A DNA stretch of 64,000 nucleotides from Nitrospirota bacterium (GTDB lineage Bacteria > Nitrospirota > Nitrospiria > Nitrospirales > UBA8639), in assembly GCA_011088105.1 (NCBI GenBank), contig JAALKI010000008.1, positions 27,407 through 91,406 of the forward strand. Direction: 5' to 3'. The notes beneath the pieces are model-generated. The model was not told the origin of the DNA. It did no database searches and saw nothing but the letters and a program-made list of their open reading frames with translations. This document shows, piece by piece, positions 18,006 through 27,362 of the stretch (within the stretch, counting starts at the first letter, position 1; each line of letters begins with the position of its first letter). A program made the translations under genes and the position numbers.

Positions 18006-18233
18006 TTTCGTTTGGAATCAGCATTGAGTCTATAAAAAGTTGGCAGGGCTCTTCAAAAAGGCTATACTTTTGTCGAATACGCTGCCAACACTTGCATTCG
18101 GAGTTAGAGAATACCAAAGGTCGACTGCCTATGGATGGCATGCAACTTGGACCTTCTGATCTTCCCTCTTGCCTAGTCCGTACCCAGCTTTATTCCATAA
18201 ATTCTCTCCTTGGGTATCACGGAACTGATCATT

Positions 18234-21200
18234 ATGACTGACAAGCAAGACGATAAACCCAAATTCCCAGTGGCCAGTATGTTAGCCATGATGGCTATGA
18301 TAAGCGGTCTCGTAGTTTCTCAAGTTCCGTTGGAAACCTCACGGCCTATCGGCAAGGAAGCAAAAAGCCAGCTTTTTGTAGTTGACGATCGCGTGCAATC
18401 ACGCCTCTGGCAGGACCCGTTTGAAGCGATTGAATCCCATATCGACAAAGAGAGAAAACGCGCGAACGAGCTCAACATGCCTATTCATCACGATCACAAA
18501 TTGAAAGATTTGGCACACGAGATCCATGATTCGCTTGCACAAGAGGAGCCATCGTTTACCATTATGCCGATTATGGTAGACGGCAGTCCATATTCTAATG
18601 GGATTGAGTCACGTCTGCGGCATCGCTATGCCATTGTCTCTGCATTGGAAGGCGTAGAGTATCTCCCCGAAAGCGCGGAATATATTCGCTTTATCAAGTG
18701 GGCGCACAGCAGGAAATCGCACCCTCCCGCATTGATCCTTCCAGTTGAGTGGTATAAGCCAAAACCTAGTCTTGGGGAAAAAGCACCTCAGGTCATAATC
18801 ATCTGGCTAAAGGATCAAGACTTTAGCGACAAACCGTTAGCAAAACTTGCCCACCTCGTTAAGGATCTTAGGAATTCTTTTCAGCAGGCTCAATTTAGAA
18901 TTCTTGGGCCACGTGGATCTGGCACTCTTGGCACAATGGTCAAGGAAGCGAACAACCATTCGGATGCTTTGAAACCACTGCAGGGAGTGGAGATCTTTTC
19001 CTCTTGGGCCACAGCTCATGATACCTTTTTGATAGGCGACCCACCTGATAACGCATCAAAGGCCTCACCAGAACCCAGCACGATAGAGGATAGATTTTCG
19101 GAATTAGGTATCACGCTGTACCGCACTATCCAGAACGACGCAATCCTAGCAGAGCAACTGATCAGAGAGCTATGTCTGCGGAACGTTAATGTTGGCGCTG
19201 TTTGTTCGACTTCAGAAAGTCCCCATCATATCGCATTAATTTCAGAATGGGATACGTTGTACGGACGAGTTTTGCCCCGCACTTTTGTTGCGGTCGCCGA
19301 GAATAACGGGAAAGGGCAAGCTAGTTCTGAACTGGAACGACATATCAATACTCTCCGTCGAGGCAATTGGCCTTCATGGACACATCACTATTCCTACTTG
19401 GCTGGACTTGATGGTGAGCTACCGCCTAAGGACCACGACAAAAGCACATCAGAGCATTCACTCAATAAGAAGGTAGAGGAAAGAACAAAGCGCGTTGCCC
19501 AGGGGATGGAACTCCCCGAAGGTCGAGGACAACTGGATTACATTCGTCGATTAGCTAAAACCTTACAGGAAGACGCGGCCGATGTACCTGGAGGGTATCG
19601 CGCTATCGGTGTTCTGGGCAGTGACGTCTACGATAAACTATTGATTCTCCAAGCCTTAAAGAAGAGTTTTCCTCAAGCTATCTTTTTCACCACCGATTTG
19701 GATGCTCAATTAACGCATTCCGGTCAGTGGCCATGGACACGCAATCTGATTATTGCATCACACTTCGGTCTTCAACTACGACAAGACCTCCAGAAACCCA
19801 TTCCTCCTTTTCGGGACAGCTATCAAACAGCACTGCTCTTTTCGGTTTTGCAGGCCTTAAAAGATATAGACAAGCGAAAGGTTATCACTGAGGTCCCGCC
19901 GAGGATGTATGAGATTGGGCGTCAGGGCCCCTTTGATCTGAGCGCGCTTGATAACCCGGAATCTCCATTCAGCATCCATCCTGAGCGATTGGATCTGAAT
20001 CCTTTAACGGGCTATCCACGTCAAGTCAATTTTTCTTCGATCCTCATTCTAGTCATTCTGCTTATCCTCATCATAATCCTTGCCATGTTGATTAGCAGCC
20101 GAGTGTGGACCACACTCATTCATCTGATGACCAATGGTCGGTTTTGGGCTATAACGGGGATCGCTATGATCATCGTGCTTGGTTTGACTTTTTGGGGCAT
20201 AAGCGATAGAGCTGACGGTGAGCCTTTTACCCTGACAGAAGGCATTAGTGTCTGGCCAACACAGGGAATCCGTTTACTTTCATTCTTTTTATCCGGAACA
20301 TTTTTTCTCTATTCAGGATGGAGCTTGCGAAAAAATGAAGGAGAGTTAAAAAAAATCTTTAGACTTCCTGACATCCAAGAGAACTGTCCCAAAGATTCAC
20401 TGTTTCAACGCGTGAAAGGCATCCACGACTGGTCCCAATCCTCGCCGCACGTTACCATCCAGCAGCTGTGGCTCGACTATTTGCAACTTGGCCATTGGAA
20501 AAATCGGTGGATACGGTATGGCCCGCAAGCGGTCCTGTACCTCTGTTTTGGTGTTTTGTTGATGGGATTGTTCGGCCAACCCCATACCCCTTGCCGTGGC
20601 GAAGTGTGCTTTGACATTAGTAATGCAATCCTGGCAGCGAGCGTCGTGGGCATGGTTTTGTTGATTTTCTTTGTCGTGGATGCGACTCGGCTCTGCCGAC
20701 GATTGATCAAACATCTCGTAGAAGAGTCAGTCCAATGGCCTGAGGATTTCCTCAAACAAGAGGCCAAAAAGCGAGGTGTTCAAGAATCCTTTGTGCGTGA
20801 ATGGCTTGGCATCGATTTTATCGCACAACGAACGGCCGTCATCGGCCAGCTCATCTATTATCCCTTTATCATTTTGTTTCTCATGTATGTAGCTCGACAT
20901 TCGTATTTTGATCGTTGGGACTTTACCATTGGCCTCGTTATTCTTTTAACCCTTAATGTCGCCTATGCCTTCGGAAACGCTGTGGCCCTACGACAGTCAG
21001 CTAAAAATGCTAAACGAGCGGCTCTTTTTCAATTAAAGAGCAAGCTACTGCCGTTGTCAGATCAAGTCCCAGCTGAAAAAGAATCCAAACACCAAATTGA
21101 GAGGGCCATTAACGCGATAAAAAATAATCATGATGGCGCGTTTCTACCCGTTACCTCACACCCGATTTTCGGCGCAATCGCTTTGCCTTCAGGAGGATAT

Positions 21201-21242
21201 GGGATAGTACTGCTGATGGAGTATCTTGCCAACACATTTTGA
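18234..21242 (+). CDS. Large uncharacterised multi-domain membrane protein (about 1000 aa, 8 TM)
   Basis: I do not recognise a named family. The ATG at 18234 is preferred to an in-frame TTG at 18210. An N-terminal TM (MLAMMAMISGLVVS) precedes about 570 hydrophilic residues. These contain alternating strand/helix segments resembling a periplasmic-binding type I fold, notably GVLGSDVYDKLLILQALKKS, IFFTTDLDAQL and TRNLIIASHFGLQLR. Then come about seven TM segments, starting ILILVILLILIIILAMLISS. The C-terminus ends in a conserved-looking FLPVTSHPIFGAIALPSGGYG. The layout suggests a membrane sensor or assembly platform with a large extracytoplasmic or cytoplasmic head. A secreted EEP-family gene follows after about 110 bp on the same strand. 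Confidence 0.75.
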   Translation: MTDKQDDKPKFPVASMLAMMAMISGLVVSQVPLETSRPIGKEAKSQLFVVDDRVQSRLWQDPFEAIESHIDKERKRANELNMPIHHDHKLKDLAHEIHDSLAQEEPSFTIMPIMVDGSPYSNGIESRLRHRYAIVSALEGVEYLPESAEYIRFIKWAHSRKSHPPALILPVEWYKPKPSLGEKAPQVIIIWLKDQDFSDKPLAKLAHLVKDLRNSFQQAQFRILGPRGSGTLGTMVKEANNHSDALKPLQGVEIFSSWATAHDTFLIGDPPDNASKASPEPSTIEDRFSELGITLYRTIQNDAILAEQLIRELCLRNVNVGAVCSTSESPHHIALISEWDTLYGRVLPRTFVAVAENNGKGQASSELERHINTLRRGNWPSWTHHYSYLAGLDGELPPKDHDKSTSEHSLNKKVEERTKRVAQGMELPEGRGQLDYIRRLAKTLQEDAADVPGGYRAIGVLGSDVYDKLLILQALKKSFPQAIFFTTDLDAQLTHSGQWPWTRNLIIASHFGLQLRQDLQKPIPPFRDSYQTALLFSVLQALKDIDKRKVITEVPPRMYEIGRQGPFDLSALDNPESPFSIHPERLDLNPLTGYPRQVNFSSILILVILLILIIILAMLISSRVWTTLIHLMTNGRFWAITGIAMIIVLGLTFWGISDRADGEPFTLTEGISVWPTQGIRLLSFFLSGTFFLYSGWSLRKNEGELKKIFRLPDIQENCPKDSLFQRVKGIHDWSQSSPHVTIQQLWLDYLQLGHWKNRWIRYGPQAVLYLCFGVLLMGLFGQPHTPCRGEVCFDISNAILAASVVGMVLLIFFVVDATRLCRRLIKHLVEESVQWPEDFLKQEAKKRGVQESFVREWLGIDFIAQRTAVIGQLIYYPFIILFLMYVARHSYFDRWDFTIGLVILLTLNVAYAFGNAVALRQSAKNAKRAALFQLKSKLLPLSDQVPAEKESKHQIERAINAIKNNHDGAFLPVTSHPIFGAIALPSGGYGIVLLMEYLANTF

Positions 21243-21351
21243 GCTAAGATCGGTGTTCGCTGTTTCGGACAGCACTCTTTGAAAAGACCGCCCCTCCAAA
21301 CGATACCTTATAAACTTGGCATTTTTCGTGGCTTCTGTTAAGAAGAGAGAC

Positions 21352-22418
21352 ATGAAGATCATCTGGTTGTTGATAGGAGCTTTCGTTCTTTGCCCGTCTA
21401 TCGTGCTTGGGGCCACACTTTCGCAAGGGGTTTCAGATGGACAAGCTGAAGCTGCCGTATGGTCTTCTCCGGAAGCATGTGAACAAGCCGTGAAACGAGG
21501 GGAACAGATGGCTGCAGACACACCATCGACACTTCGTCTTGCGACCTGGAACCTTCGCTGGTTTCCGAATGGTCAACCCGACGATCGACGTGATCGACCT
21601 TCTCAAAAAACCGATCTTCATTGGCTCGTGTGTACCATTATTTGGATGCACGTCGATGTTCTTGCTATCCAGGAAAGTTTGGCCTCTCGCGAGGCAAACC
21701 AAGCCTGGGATCATGTGCTCACTCTCTTACGCAAAAAACTGGCGGCCGGTGGCTGTGGTCTCGTCAACGCTGCGGTAAACCCGACCACCCCCATATCGGC
21801 TATTTGTGGAATGATTCGCAGGTGTCATTATCGAAATTCAATAGTCTTTGGCAATTGAATGCTCGTGCGACATCAAAAAATGACCCATGCGCCAAAGGCC
21901 TTCGACCAGGCTACTATGCATGGGTGCAATCACGCAGCCCACATGGAGCAGACTTTCATCTGATCGCTCTCCACTCAAAATCTGGTCCTACCGTTTTTGC
22001 CGTTGAAGATCGGCATCGAGCGCTGAATCAAATTGACAAGGCCGTCGCTCCTCTACTACCACATGACCAAGATGTGATGATCTTAGGTGATTTTAATTCG
22101 ATGGGAGCAGGCGACCGCCGTTCTCTCCGGTATGAGCTCAAGTCCATTCACCGAATGGTGCGGAAAGAGTCTCCTGGATTTAAAGATCTCTCGCTTACCC
22201 CTCAATGCACACACTATTTCCGTGGGAGAGGGGGGCAGTTGGACCATATCCTGGCAGCAAGTGGCATGACTGAAATAATGGAAACTACAGCTCGTGTTAC
22301 TGGTTACTGCAGTGTCGCACAGTGCCGACCAATACAAGGCGCGTACCCCCTCGCCTATCGCCAACTTTCCGATCATTGTCCTGTCATTGTCGAGATCGAC
22401 GACAATGACAGTGATTAA
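21352..22418 (+). pseudogene. Secreted endonuclease/exonuclease/phosphatase family protein, frameshifted
   Basis: A signal peptide (MKIIWLLIGAFVLCPSIVLG) precedes a DNase I-like EEP domain. Family blocks are TWNLRWFPNG, DVLAIQES, then in another frame IGYLWND, LIALHSKSG, MILGDFNSMG, GQLDHIL and LSDHCPVIVE, which include the metal-binding and catalytic Asp/His residues. The frame changes by -1 near the A6 run at 21733-21738: reading RKK then TGGRWLWSRQRCG restores a continuous domain of about 355 residues. One missing A would explain it. It may be a mutation, a homopolymer consensus error or, less likely, slippage. The substrate could be nucleic acid or a phosphoester. Confidence 0.82.
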
Positions 22419-22493
22419 TCATTCATATTTTCCCTACCAGACTATAATCTCATGACATGACCTTCTGATAGTTAAAACATTCCCTTGCTACTT

Positions 22494-24350
22494 ATGAAGA
22501 AGCCTTCATTATGGGCAGACTTGGTGCTTGTCCTTTTCACGGCATGCAATCAGTCATATCAAAACTCGTGGTCAACTCCTTCCACGGCAACTCCCACGAC
22601 TAATCAGACATTTCTTCGAAATTCTCAATACCTCACAATGCGCGATGGGATCAAGATTGCCATTGATGTCTACCTCCCCGCGCAACCGAAAAAGCCCACA
22701 CTCCTCCCAACTATTTTGCACCAAACCCGATATTGGCGATCTCTTGATTATCGATGGCCATGGTCTTGGTTCAAAGACCAGACTCCACGTGGCCTCATGG
22801 CTCTCTATGCTCAACGGTTCTTGGAGCAAGGCTATGCCTGGGTTGATATGGATGTACGAGGCTCTGGGGCATCATTTGGGTCTCGACCCTATGCTTTTTC
22901 GATGAAAGAAATTGAAGATGGCGCAGAAATTGTAGAGTGGATTATTCAGCAACCATGGTCCAATGGAAAGATCGGAGCGTTAGGCATTTCGTACGGCGGA
23001 ACAGCCGCAGAACTCTTGTTAGTCAATCAACATCCAGCGGTGCAGGCTGTTGCGCCCATGTTCTCAGGATTTGATTTATATTCCGAAATTGCCTTTCCCG
23101 GTGGAGTTCATCTTTCCTGGTTTACGCAAACATGGAGCTTTATTAACAGGAAATTGGATCAAAATGAGTTGCCTTTTAGCAGTTGGCTCACAGACCTTGT
23201 TGTCCAAGGTGTTCGACCTGTTGATGAGGACACCGACTCCACCTTGCTCCAGCAAGCGATCAAAGAGCACAAGCCTAATTGGAGTCCCCATCAAGAAGCC
23301 TTGGGGCTCACATTTCGTGACGATGTACCACCTTCCCATGCCACGACGAGTATTGACTGCTTAAGCCCCCAAACGTACATGGAGACCATTTCACAATCGG
23401 GAGCGGCTATCTATGGCTATAGCGGATGGTTTGACGGAGGATACTCATTTGCAGCAATCAAACGGTTTTGGGCTCACAACAAGCCTGGCCACCAATTAAC
23501 GCTTGGCCCTTGGGATCATGGGGGCAAACGCCATGTTAGCCCGATCAATCAAGGCCCTGCATATTTTGATCATCAAGCTGAACTTCTCTCGTTTTTTGAT
23601 CGGCATCTCAAACCATCCACTGGCAGCGGTGATGAACACTCCCCTGTTCACTATTATACTATGGTTGAAGAACGCTGGAAGTCTGCAAATTCCTGGCCGC
23701 CTCCATCGACAAAAACCCCTTACTACCTGGATGCGCATCGCAGCCTTTCAAAAGGCCTGCCAGCAGCTCATCCTGGGTTCGATCGCTATCCAGTCGATCC
23801 TTCAGCTGGAACAGGACCTCACACTCGATGGAACACATTGGTGGGGAAACCCTTGCTCACGCCTTACCCCAATCGAGTCACACGCACTGCCAATCTTCTG
23901 GCTTATACCTCTCCTTCGCTGGAACATGATATGGAGGTCACAGGCCATCCGATCCTGACGCTTTTCATAAAATCGACGACACCTGATGCGACACTTTTTG
24001 CCTATATCGATGATGTAGATGAGTCAGGAAATGTCACCTATGTCACAGAAGGGATGTTACGCGCATTGCACCGGCAACTCCAGAATCCACCAGCCTTCTA
24101 TCCAACGGACCTTCCCTATCGAACCTATACACAAAATTCAGGGAGTCCACTCCAACCACATCATGTCACCAGGCTTGTCTTCGATATGCTTCCCATCTCC
24201 TATCAATTTAAAAAGGGACATCAGATTCGCTTAACCTTAAGCGGAGCAGACCAAGACCATTTCACCTCGTTACCTGGGCCACCATCGACATTGACCTTCT
24301 TGTTTTCAGAGACACATCCCTCTCGTTTGGACCTCCCTGTTGTTCGATAA
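22494..24350 (+). CDS. CocE/NonD-family X-Pro dipeptidyl-peptidase-like hydrolase
   Basis: This is an alpha/beta hydrolase of the CocE/X-Pro dipeptidyl-peptidase S15 family, about 618 residues. The catalytic Ser lies in GALGISYGGTAAEL and the catalytic His region in LGPWDHGGKRHVS. The C-terminal jelly-roll domain is visible from VTGHPILTLFIKSTTPDATL to the end. The N-terminus has a hydrophobic segment ending LFTAC, a plausible lipobox, so it is probably an outer-periplasmic lipoprotein. ATG 22494 was chosen over TTG 22485. Its true substrate, ester or amide, cannot be predicted. Confidence 0.9.
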   Translation: MKKPSLWADLVLVLFTACNQSYQNSWSTPSTATPTTNQTFLRNSQYLTMRDGIKIAIDVYLPAQPKKPTLLPTILHQTRYWRSLDYRWPWSWFKDQTPRGLMALYAQRFLEQGYAWVDMDVRGSGASFGSRPYAFSMKEIEDGAEIVEWIIQQPWSNGKIGALGISYGGTAAELLLVNQHPAVQAVAPMFSGFDLYSEIAFPGGVHLSWFTQTWSFINRKLDQNELPFSSWLTDLVVQGVRPVDEDTDSTLLQQAIKEHKPNWSPHQEALGLTFRDDVPPSHATTSIDCLSPQTYMETISQSGAAIYGYSGWFDGGYSFAAIKRFWAHNKPGHQLTLGPWDHGGKRHVSPINQGPAYFDHQAELLSFFDRHLKPSTGSGDEHSPVHYYTMVEERWKSANSWPPPSTKTPYYLDAHRSLSKGLPAAHPGFDRYPVDPSAGTGPHTRWNTLVGKPLLTPYPNRVTRTANLLAYTSPSLEHDMEVTGHPILTLFIKSTTPDATLFAYIDDVDESGNVTYVTEGMLRALHRQLQNPPAFYPTDLPYRTYTQNSGSPLQPHHVTRLVFDMLPISYQFKKGHQIRLTLSGADQDHFTSLPGPPSTLTFLFSETHPSRLDLPVVR

Positions 24351-24356
24351 TGGTGG

Positions 24357-25052
24357 TTATCCAATATGCGACCATGCCAGGTATCCCCCAAACCCAATAG
24401 CAAAGCAGCCTGCCCCCAGTCTAAGATTTGTGGACCATCGACCAAGTCTTTGGCCTGATAGCAGAAATGGCACACTGATAAGCATACTCATCAGGAGCAT
24501 TCCTCCAATGGCCCCCAAACCAAATAAGAAGATATACAGCATCCCTAGGGATATCGTTGACATTGTCGTCATGATGGCAAGGCTGAGTGCTGCACTCCCC
24601 GCTAGGCCATGGACCATACCAACAACCAACGCCTTGCACTTAGACATATGCGCATGATGGTGAGGCTCTGGGCTCCCTGCTTCATGAACATGGAGGTGCA
24701 CGTGCATAGTTCCCTCATGCTGATGCGGGTGCCAATGAACCGTATACGAGTGAAAAGCCCGCCAGATGACATTCGCACCAAGGACGATAATCATTCCTGC
24801 AACGATGATCTCTAATCCTGTGGCCAATCGATCTGGAATGACCCATTTGAAAGAAAGCACAACCCCACCAACAATCATCAAGGACAATGTATGACCCACT
24901 CCCCACCAGAGGCCTAAGAGTGAAGAGTCCCGAACATTCTCTGATTCTGTTACCAGCGTTCCAACGGCAACCAAATGATCAGGATCAAACGCATGCGCCA
25001 GACCAAGCGTGAACCCCAAAACCAACGATGTGACGACCAGGTCTTCTATCAT
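24357..25052 (-). CDS. NiCoT-like nickel/cobalt transporter (HoxN/UreH-type)
   Basis: This is a polytopic membrane protein of about six TM segments and 231 residues. The signature HAFDPDHLVAVGTLV in TM I and VGHTLSLM match the nickel/cobalt transporter superfamily. A histidine-rich cytoplasmic loop (HWHPHQHEGTMHVHLHVHEA and PHHHAHM) probably binds metal. It is shorter than classical NixA and closer to UreH-like members. The start codon overlaps the stop of the upstream O-methyltransferase gene (ATGA), so the two are translationally coupled. Nickel is not proven as substrate. Confidence 0.85.
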   Translation of the reverse strand: MIEDLVVTSLVLGFTLGLAHAFDPDHLVAVGTLVTESENVRDSSLLGLWWGVGHTLSLMIVGGVVLSFKWVIPDRLATGLEIIVAGMIIVLGANVIWRAFHSYTVHWHPHQHEGTMHVHLHVHEAGSPEPHHHAHMSKCKALVVGMVHGLAGSAALSLAIMTTMSTISLGMLYIFLFGLGAIGGMLLMSMLISVPFLLSGQRLGRWSTNLRLGAGCFAIGFGGYLAWSHIG

Positions 25053-25714
25053 CTCGACGCTTTGTATGCCCGGTTAGGTGTGATCACAAGCACTCCATCT
25101 CGAATCGTCAAGAGCACTACGGACACACGTGAATCAGCCCGGACCACACGATTGAGTTCTTGAATGGCTGCTGTGGACGCATCCAGTGGAGGGTCACACA
25201 TAACATCACCATTCCATAAGACATTGTCGATGAGAATCACGCCTTGTGGCGAGATCAATTCCACGGCCCGCTGGTAATACTTCACATAGTTGACTTTATC
25301 TGCATCAATGAAAATCACATCAAACGGTCCCGTCATATTTGCCAAACTTTCCAAAGCTGGACCTAGTTGTATGGTAATCTTGTGCCCATGAGGACTTTGC
25401 CTAAAATATGTTTTAGCAAGATCCGTCGAACTGGGATCACTATCACAGGTAACGATCTTCCCGTCATGTGGGAGCACTTCGGCGAAACAGAGCGCGCTAT
25501 ACCCTGTGAACGTCCCAATCTCCAAGACATGCTGCGCGCAAACAAGTTGCGCCATCATCTTGAGAAATGCCCCTTCTAATGGCCCCACCACCATTTGTGG
25601 GCATTCCATCGTTCGGTAGGTTTCCTCTCGAAGCTGCCGACAGACATCCGATTCTATCATCGAATGAGCTTCTGCATATGCTTCAATTTCAGGCAAGACC
25701 AATGATTTCATCAT
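25049..25714 (-). CDS. Class I SAM-dependent O-methyltransferase (caffeoyl-CoA/catechol type)
   Basis: The product has about 221 residues and transfers methyl from SAM to a hydroxyl, probably of a catechol-like substrate. Motifs in order: VLEIGTFTGYSALCFAEVLP (SAM-binding), VTCDSDP, FDVIFIDADKVNYVKYY (metal and catalytic Asp), LISPQGVILIDNVLWNGDV. The start at 25714 (MMKSLVLPE) follows GAGG. It is coupled by a 4-bp overlap to the NiCoT-like transporter gene. Family members need a divalent metal, which may or may not relate to the neighbour. Confidence 0.92.
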   Translation of the reverse strand: MMKSLVLPEIEAYAEAHSMIESDVCRQLREETYRTMECPQMVVGPLEGAFLKMMAQLVCAQHVLEIGTFTGYSALCFAEVLPHDGKIVTCDSDPSSTDLAKTYFRQSPHGHKITIQLGPALESLANMTGPFDVIFIDADKVNYVKYYQRAVELISPQGVILIDNVLWNGDVMCDPPLDASTAAIQELNRVVRADSRVSVVLLTIRDGVLVITPNRAYKASR

Positions 25715-26129
25715 CAAACCCTCAGGATTATTCCATGGCACCCGCTGACTAATGCACCCATACACTATGTTTTCGCTCTGTCGTTTGCCTTATCTCTTCG
25801 CTCCTCAAGTTCAATTTCAACCCCATGCGGATTGCAACAGGACGCTTAAGGAACCAAGCATGAACTATCATAAATAGCTAATAGGGTCAAAAAGACAATC
25901 CAGCCGTTGACCAATTGCCGAAGCTGCGATTGATTCTTTCGATGGAAGAAGGAAGCATCGTTGGACAGTTGGATTTTACCACCACACCTGATTGGGCAAA
26001 ACCCATTGTCGTTGCGGCACTGAAATGGCATCAGTAACGATTTAATTGTTTCTTATCGTTATCCGCAGTTCGAGGTTTCGCAACGACCACCCCAAACTGA
26101 AGAACAATCCTTCCCCGATACCAGTTATA
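25715..26129 (+). other. Intergenic region with a possible gene fragment
   Basis: No intact gene is visible. On the plus strand an open stretch ending at 26037 includes MEEGSIVGQLDFTTTPDWAK and ends AALKWHQ. Its amino acid composition looks protein-like and it may be the tail of a lost gene, but no start or ribosome binding site is present. The rest holds the O-methyltransferase promoter region. Confidence 0.3.
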
Positions 26130-26495
26130 TTATTCCGCATCACGATGGACGGTCGCTGGAGAAAACGCGGGGACACAGATCGTGACATATTCTGCTCCAT
26201 CTGATTCAGAGGCACTATACCTCACCCATTCTCCCGGCTCACAAACCACAGCCTGGCCGGCATGCACATCTAATACGCCGTCCTCATATTCCACTCGCAA
26301 CTGCCCCTTCAGCATGATCTTCGTTTCGGAAAAATCAGGACGCTGTCCAACTTCTGACCAGCCAGGCGGACACACAATCCTGGCAATACTGACGGCATCG
26401 TTTTGTGTCGAAATCTTTCCGACATACTCTTCAATGAGTTTTGGCTTTCTGCCAAGCGGTGTGATGATGCTCGGTTGTTCAATGAGGTGTGGCAT
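26130..26495 (-). CDS. Cupin-domain protein
   Basis: A single cupin barrel of about 121 residues. A first-motif-like region (PPGWSEVGQRPDFSETKIML) and the second block (VHAGQAVVCEPGEWVRY) are seen. The usual metal-binding histidines are largely replaced, so it may bind a small molecule without metal. The ATG at 26495 follows AAGGAG and is preferred to an upstream in-frame start. It is followed on the same strand by no further gene, and preceded by the small protein at 26883. The ligand is unknown. Confidence 0.8.
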   Translation of the reverse strand: MPHLIEQPSIITPLGRKPKLIEEYVGKISTQNDAVSIARIVCPPGWSEVGQRPDFSETKIMLKGQLRVEYEDGVLDVHAGQAVVCEPGEWVRYSASESDGAEYVTICVPAFSPATVHRDAE

Positions 26496-26553
26496 ACCAA
26501 ACTCCTTCCTCTCCAATACGAAAGACTCCTCACAAGATACCGGCTCAGGCTCT

Positions 26554-26883
26554 TTATGAGGCCTCAAATTGTCTCAGCTGCGCTTCAATGAAGTTCAAGA
26601 TTTGTTCGGCATCCTCAACCATGCCATCAGTGAGATTCATCCCTAACGCAAGATCGTCTTCATCCAACGTATCCACAAACCCCTGTTCCTGAAGCAGACT
26701 CACGTCCCAAAAGAGAATTCCTGTATTCACAAATTTTCCATCAATGATGGCCGTTGCGGTAATGTTATCGCCATGCTCCGTGGGCGTACTCACAAACGAA
26801 AGCTTTGTCCCCGTCTGTTTGGCTCCTTGAATAAATTCCATAAATATTTTGATTCTTTGCAAACTCGCAAGATCCATCTCCAT
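26554..26883 (-). CDS. Small conserved hypothetical protein (109 aa)
   Basis: The ATG at 26883 (MEMDLASLQRIKIFMEFIQG) follows GGAGAAC and is better than the longer open frame starting at 26949. The product is acidic, with no signal peptide or TM. A probable beta-rich middle (FVNTGILFWDVSLLQEQGFV) follows ITATAIIDG. It lies 58 bp upstream of the cupin gene on the same strand, so they probably form a unit. I do not recognise the family. Confidence 0.6.
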   Translation of the reverse strand: MEMDLASLQRIKIFMEFIQGAKQTGTKLSFVSTPTEHGDNITATAIIDGKFVNTGILFWDVSLLQEQGFVDTLDEDDLALGMNLTDGMVEDAEQILNFIEAQLRQFEAS

Positions 26884-26912
26884 ATGATTGTTCTCCTTAC
26901 AAAAGACCTCAG

Positions 26913-27290
26913 ATGCACTCCCAAGAAATGTTACAAAGCTGTAACCCAATAAGCACCCGAATGCAATACTGCCTCGCTAGAGTAAGACAAACAAGACCAG
27001 CATCTTTTTACCAGAATGTTCAGGACATGCTCATATCTTCCATAGAGAAACACTTCAAGACTCAGCCTACTCGTCGGATTGACGAGGCGATTCTCTTTGC
27101 CCTTCGATCCGGCGTACCGATGCGTGTTGAGCATCTGGTCTTCTCCTTGCCCCAATTTACTTGGAAGGAAATATTTCCCACGATAGAACGGATGAAGGAT
27201 GCGGGTATCATTACGCTCTATCAACGAGACAGCCGCATAGAAATTGCTCATGCTCAACATCATCTTAAAGGACTCTTTAATCATATTTAA
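26913..27290 (+). CDS. Hypothetical protein, winged-helix-like
   Basis: The start is uncertain: 26913 lies before the PHO-like repeat and has no ribosome binding site, so a downstream Met (26961 or later) is likely. The C-terminal 85 residues (RRIDEAILFALRSGVPMRVE through IFPTIERMKDAGIITLYQR) show the helix-helix-strand spacing of a winged-helix DNA-binding domain. It lies directly upstream of pstS and could be a local regulator or an unrelated small protein. No PhoB/PhoR is encoded in this window. Confidence 0.5.
   Translation: MHSQEMLQSCNPISTRMQYCLARVRQTRPASFYQNVQDMLISSIEKHFKTQPTRRIDEAILFALRSGVPMRVEHLVFSLPQFTWKEIFPTIERMKDAGIITLYQRDSRIEIAHAQHHLKGLFNHI
26929..26946. promoter_or_regulatory. 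Candidate PHO-box-like direct repeat (upstream)
   Basis: TGTTACA and TGTAACC are spaced 11 bp apart, start to start, the period of PHO boxes (7-bp units with 4-bp linkers). The site lies in the divergent gap between the small gene at 26883 and the frame at 26913. It fits PhoB-type control of this phosphate region, but the match to the E. coli consensus is loose. Confidence 0.35.
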
Positions 27291-27296
27291 CATGTT

Positions 27297-27314
27297 CGTA
27301 ACATACCTGTTACC
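27297..27314 (+). promoter_or_regulatory. Candidate PHO box upstream of pstS
   Basis: CGTAACA and TGTTACC lie 11 bp apart, start to start. A TACATT -10-like hexamer follows 7 bp downstream, and pstS begins at 27363 after AAAGGAGG. Spacing is right for a PhoB-activated promoter. The match is by eye only. Confidence 0.4.
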
Positions 27315-27362
27315 TGCAGGCTACATTCAACCATTATTTTTCACATGTAAAGGAGGCCACCT

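Noticed and set aside
21733..21739. Programmed -1 frameshift in the EEP gene
   Set aside because: The A6C site is not a full X XXY YYZ heptamer in the reading frame, and no downstream stimulator or regulatory reason was found. A missing A is simpler.
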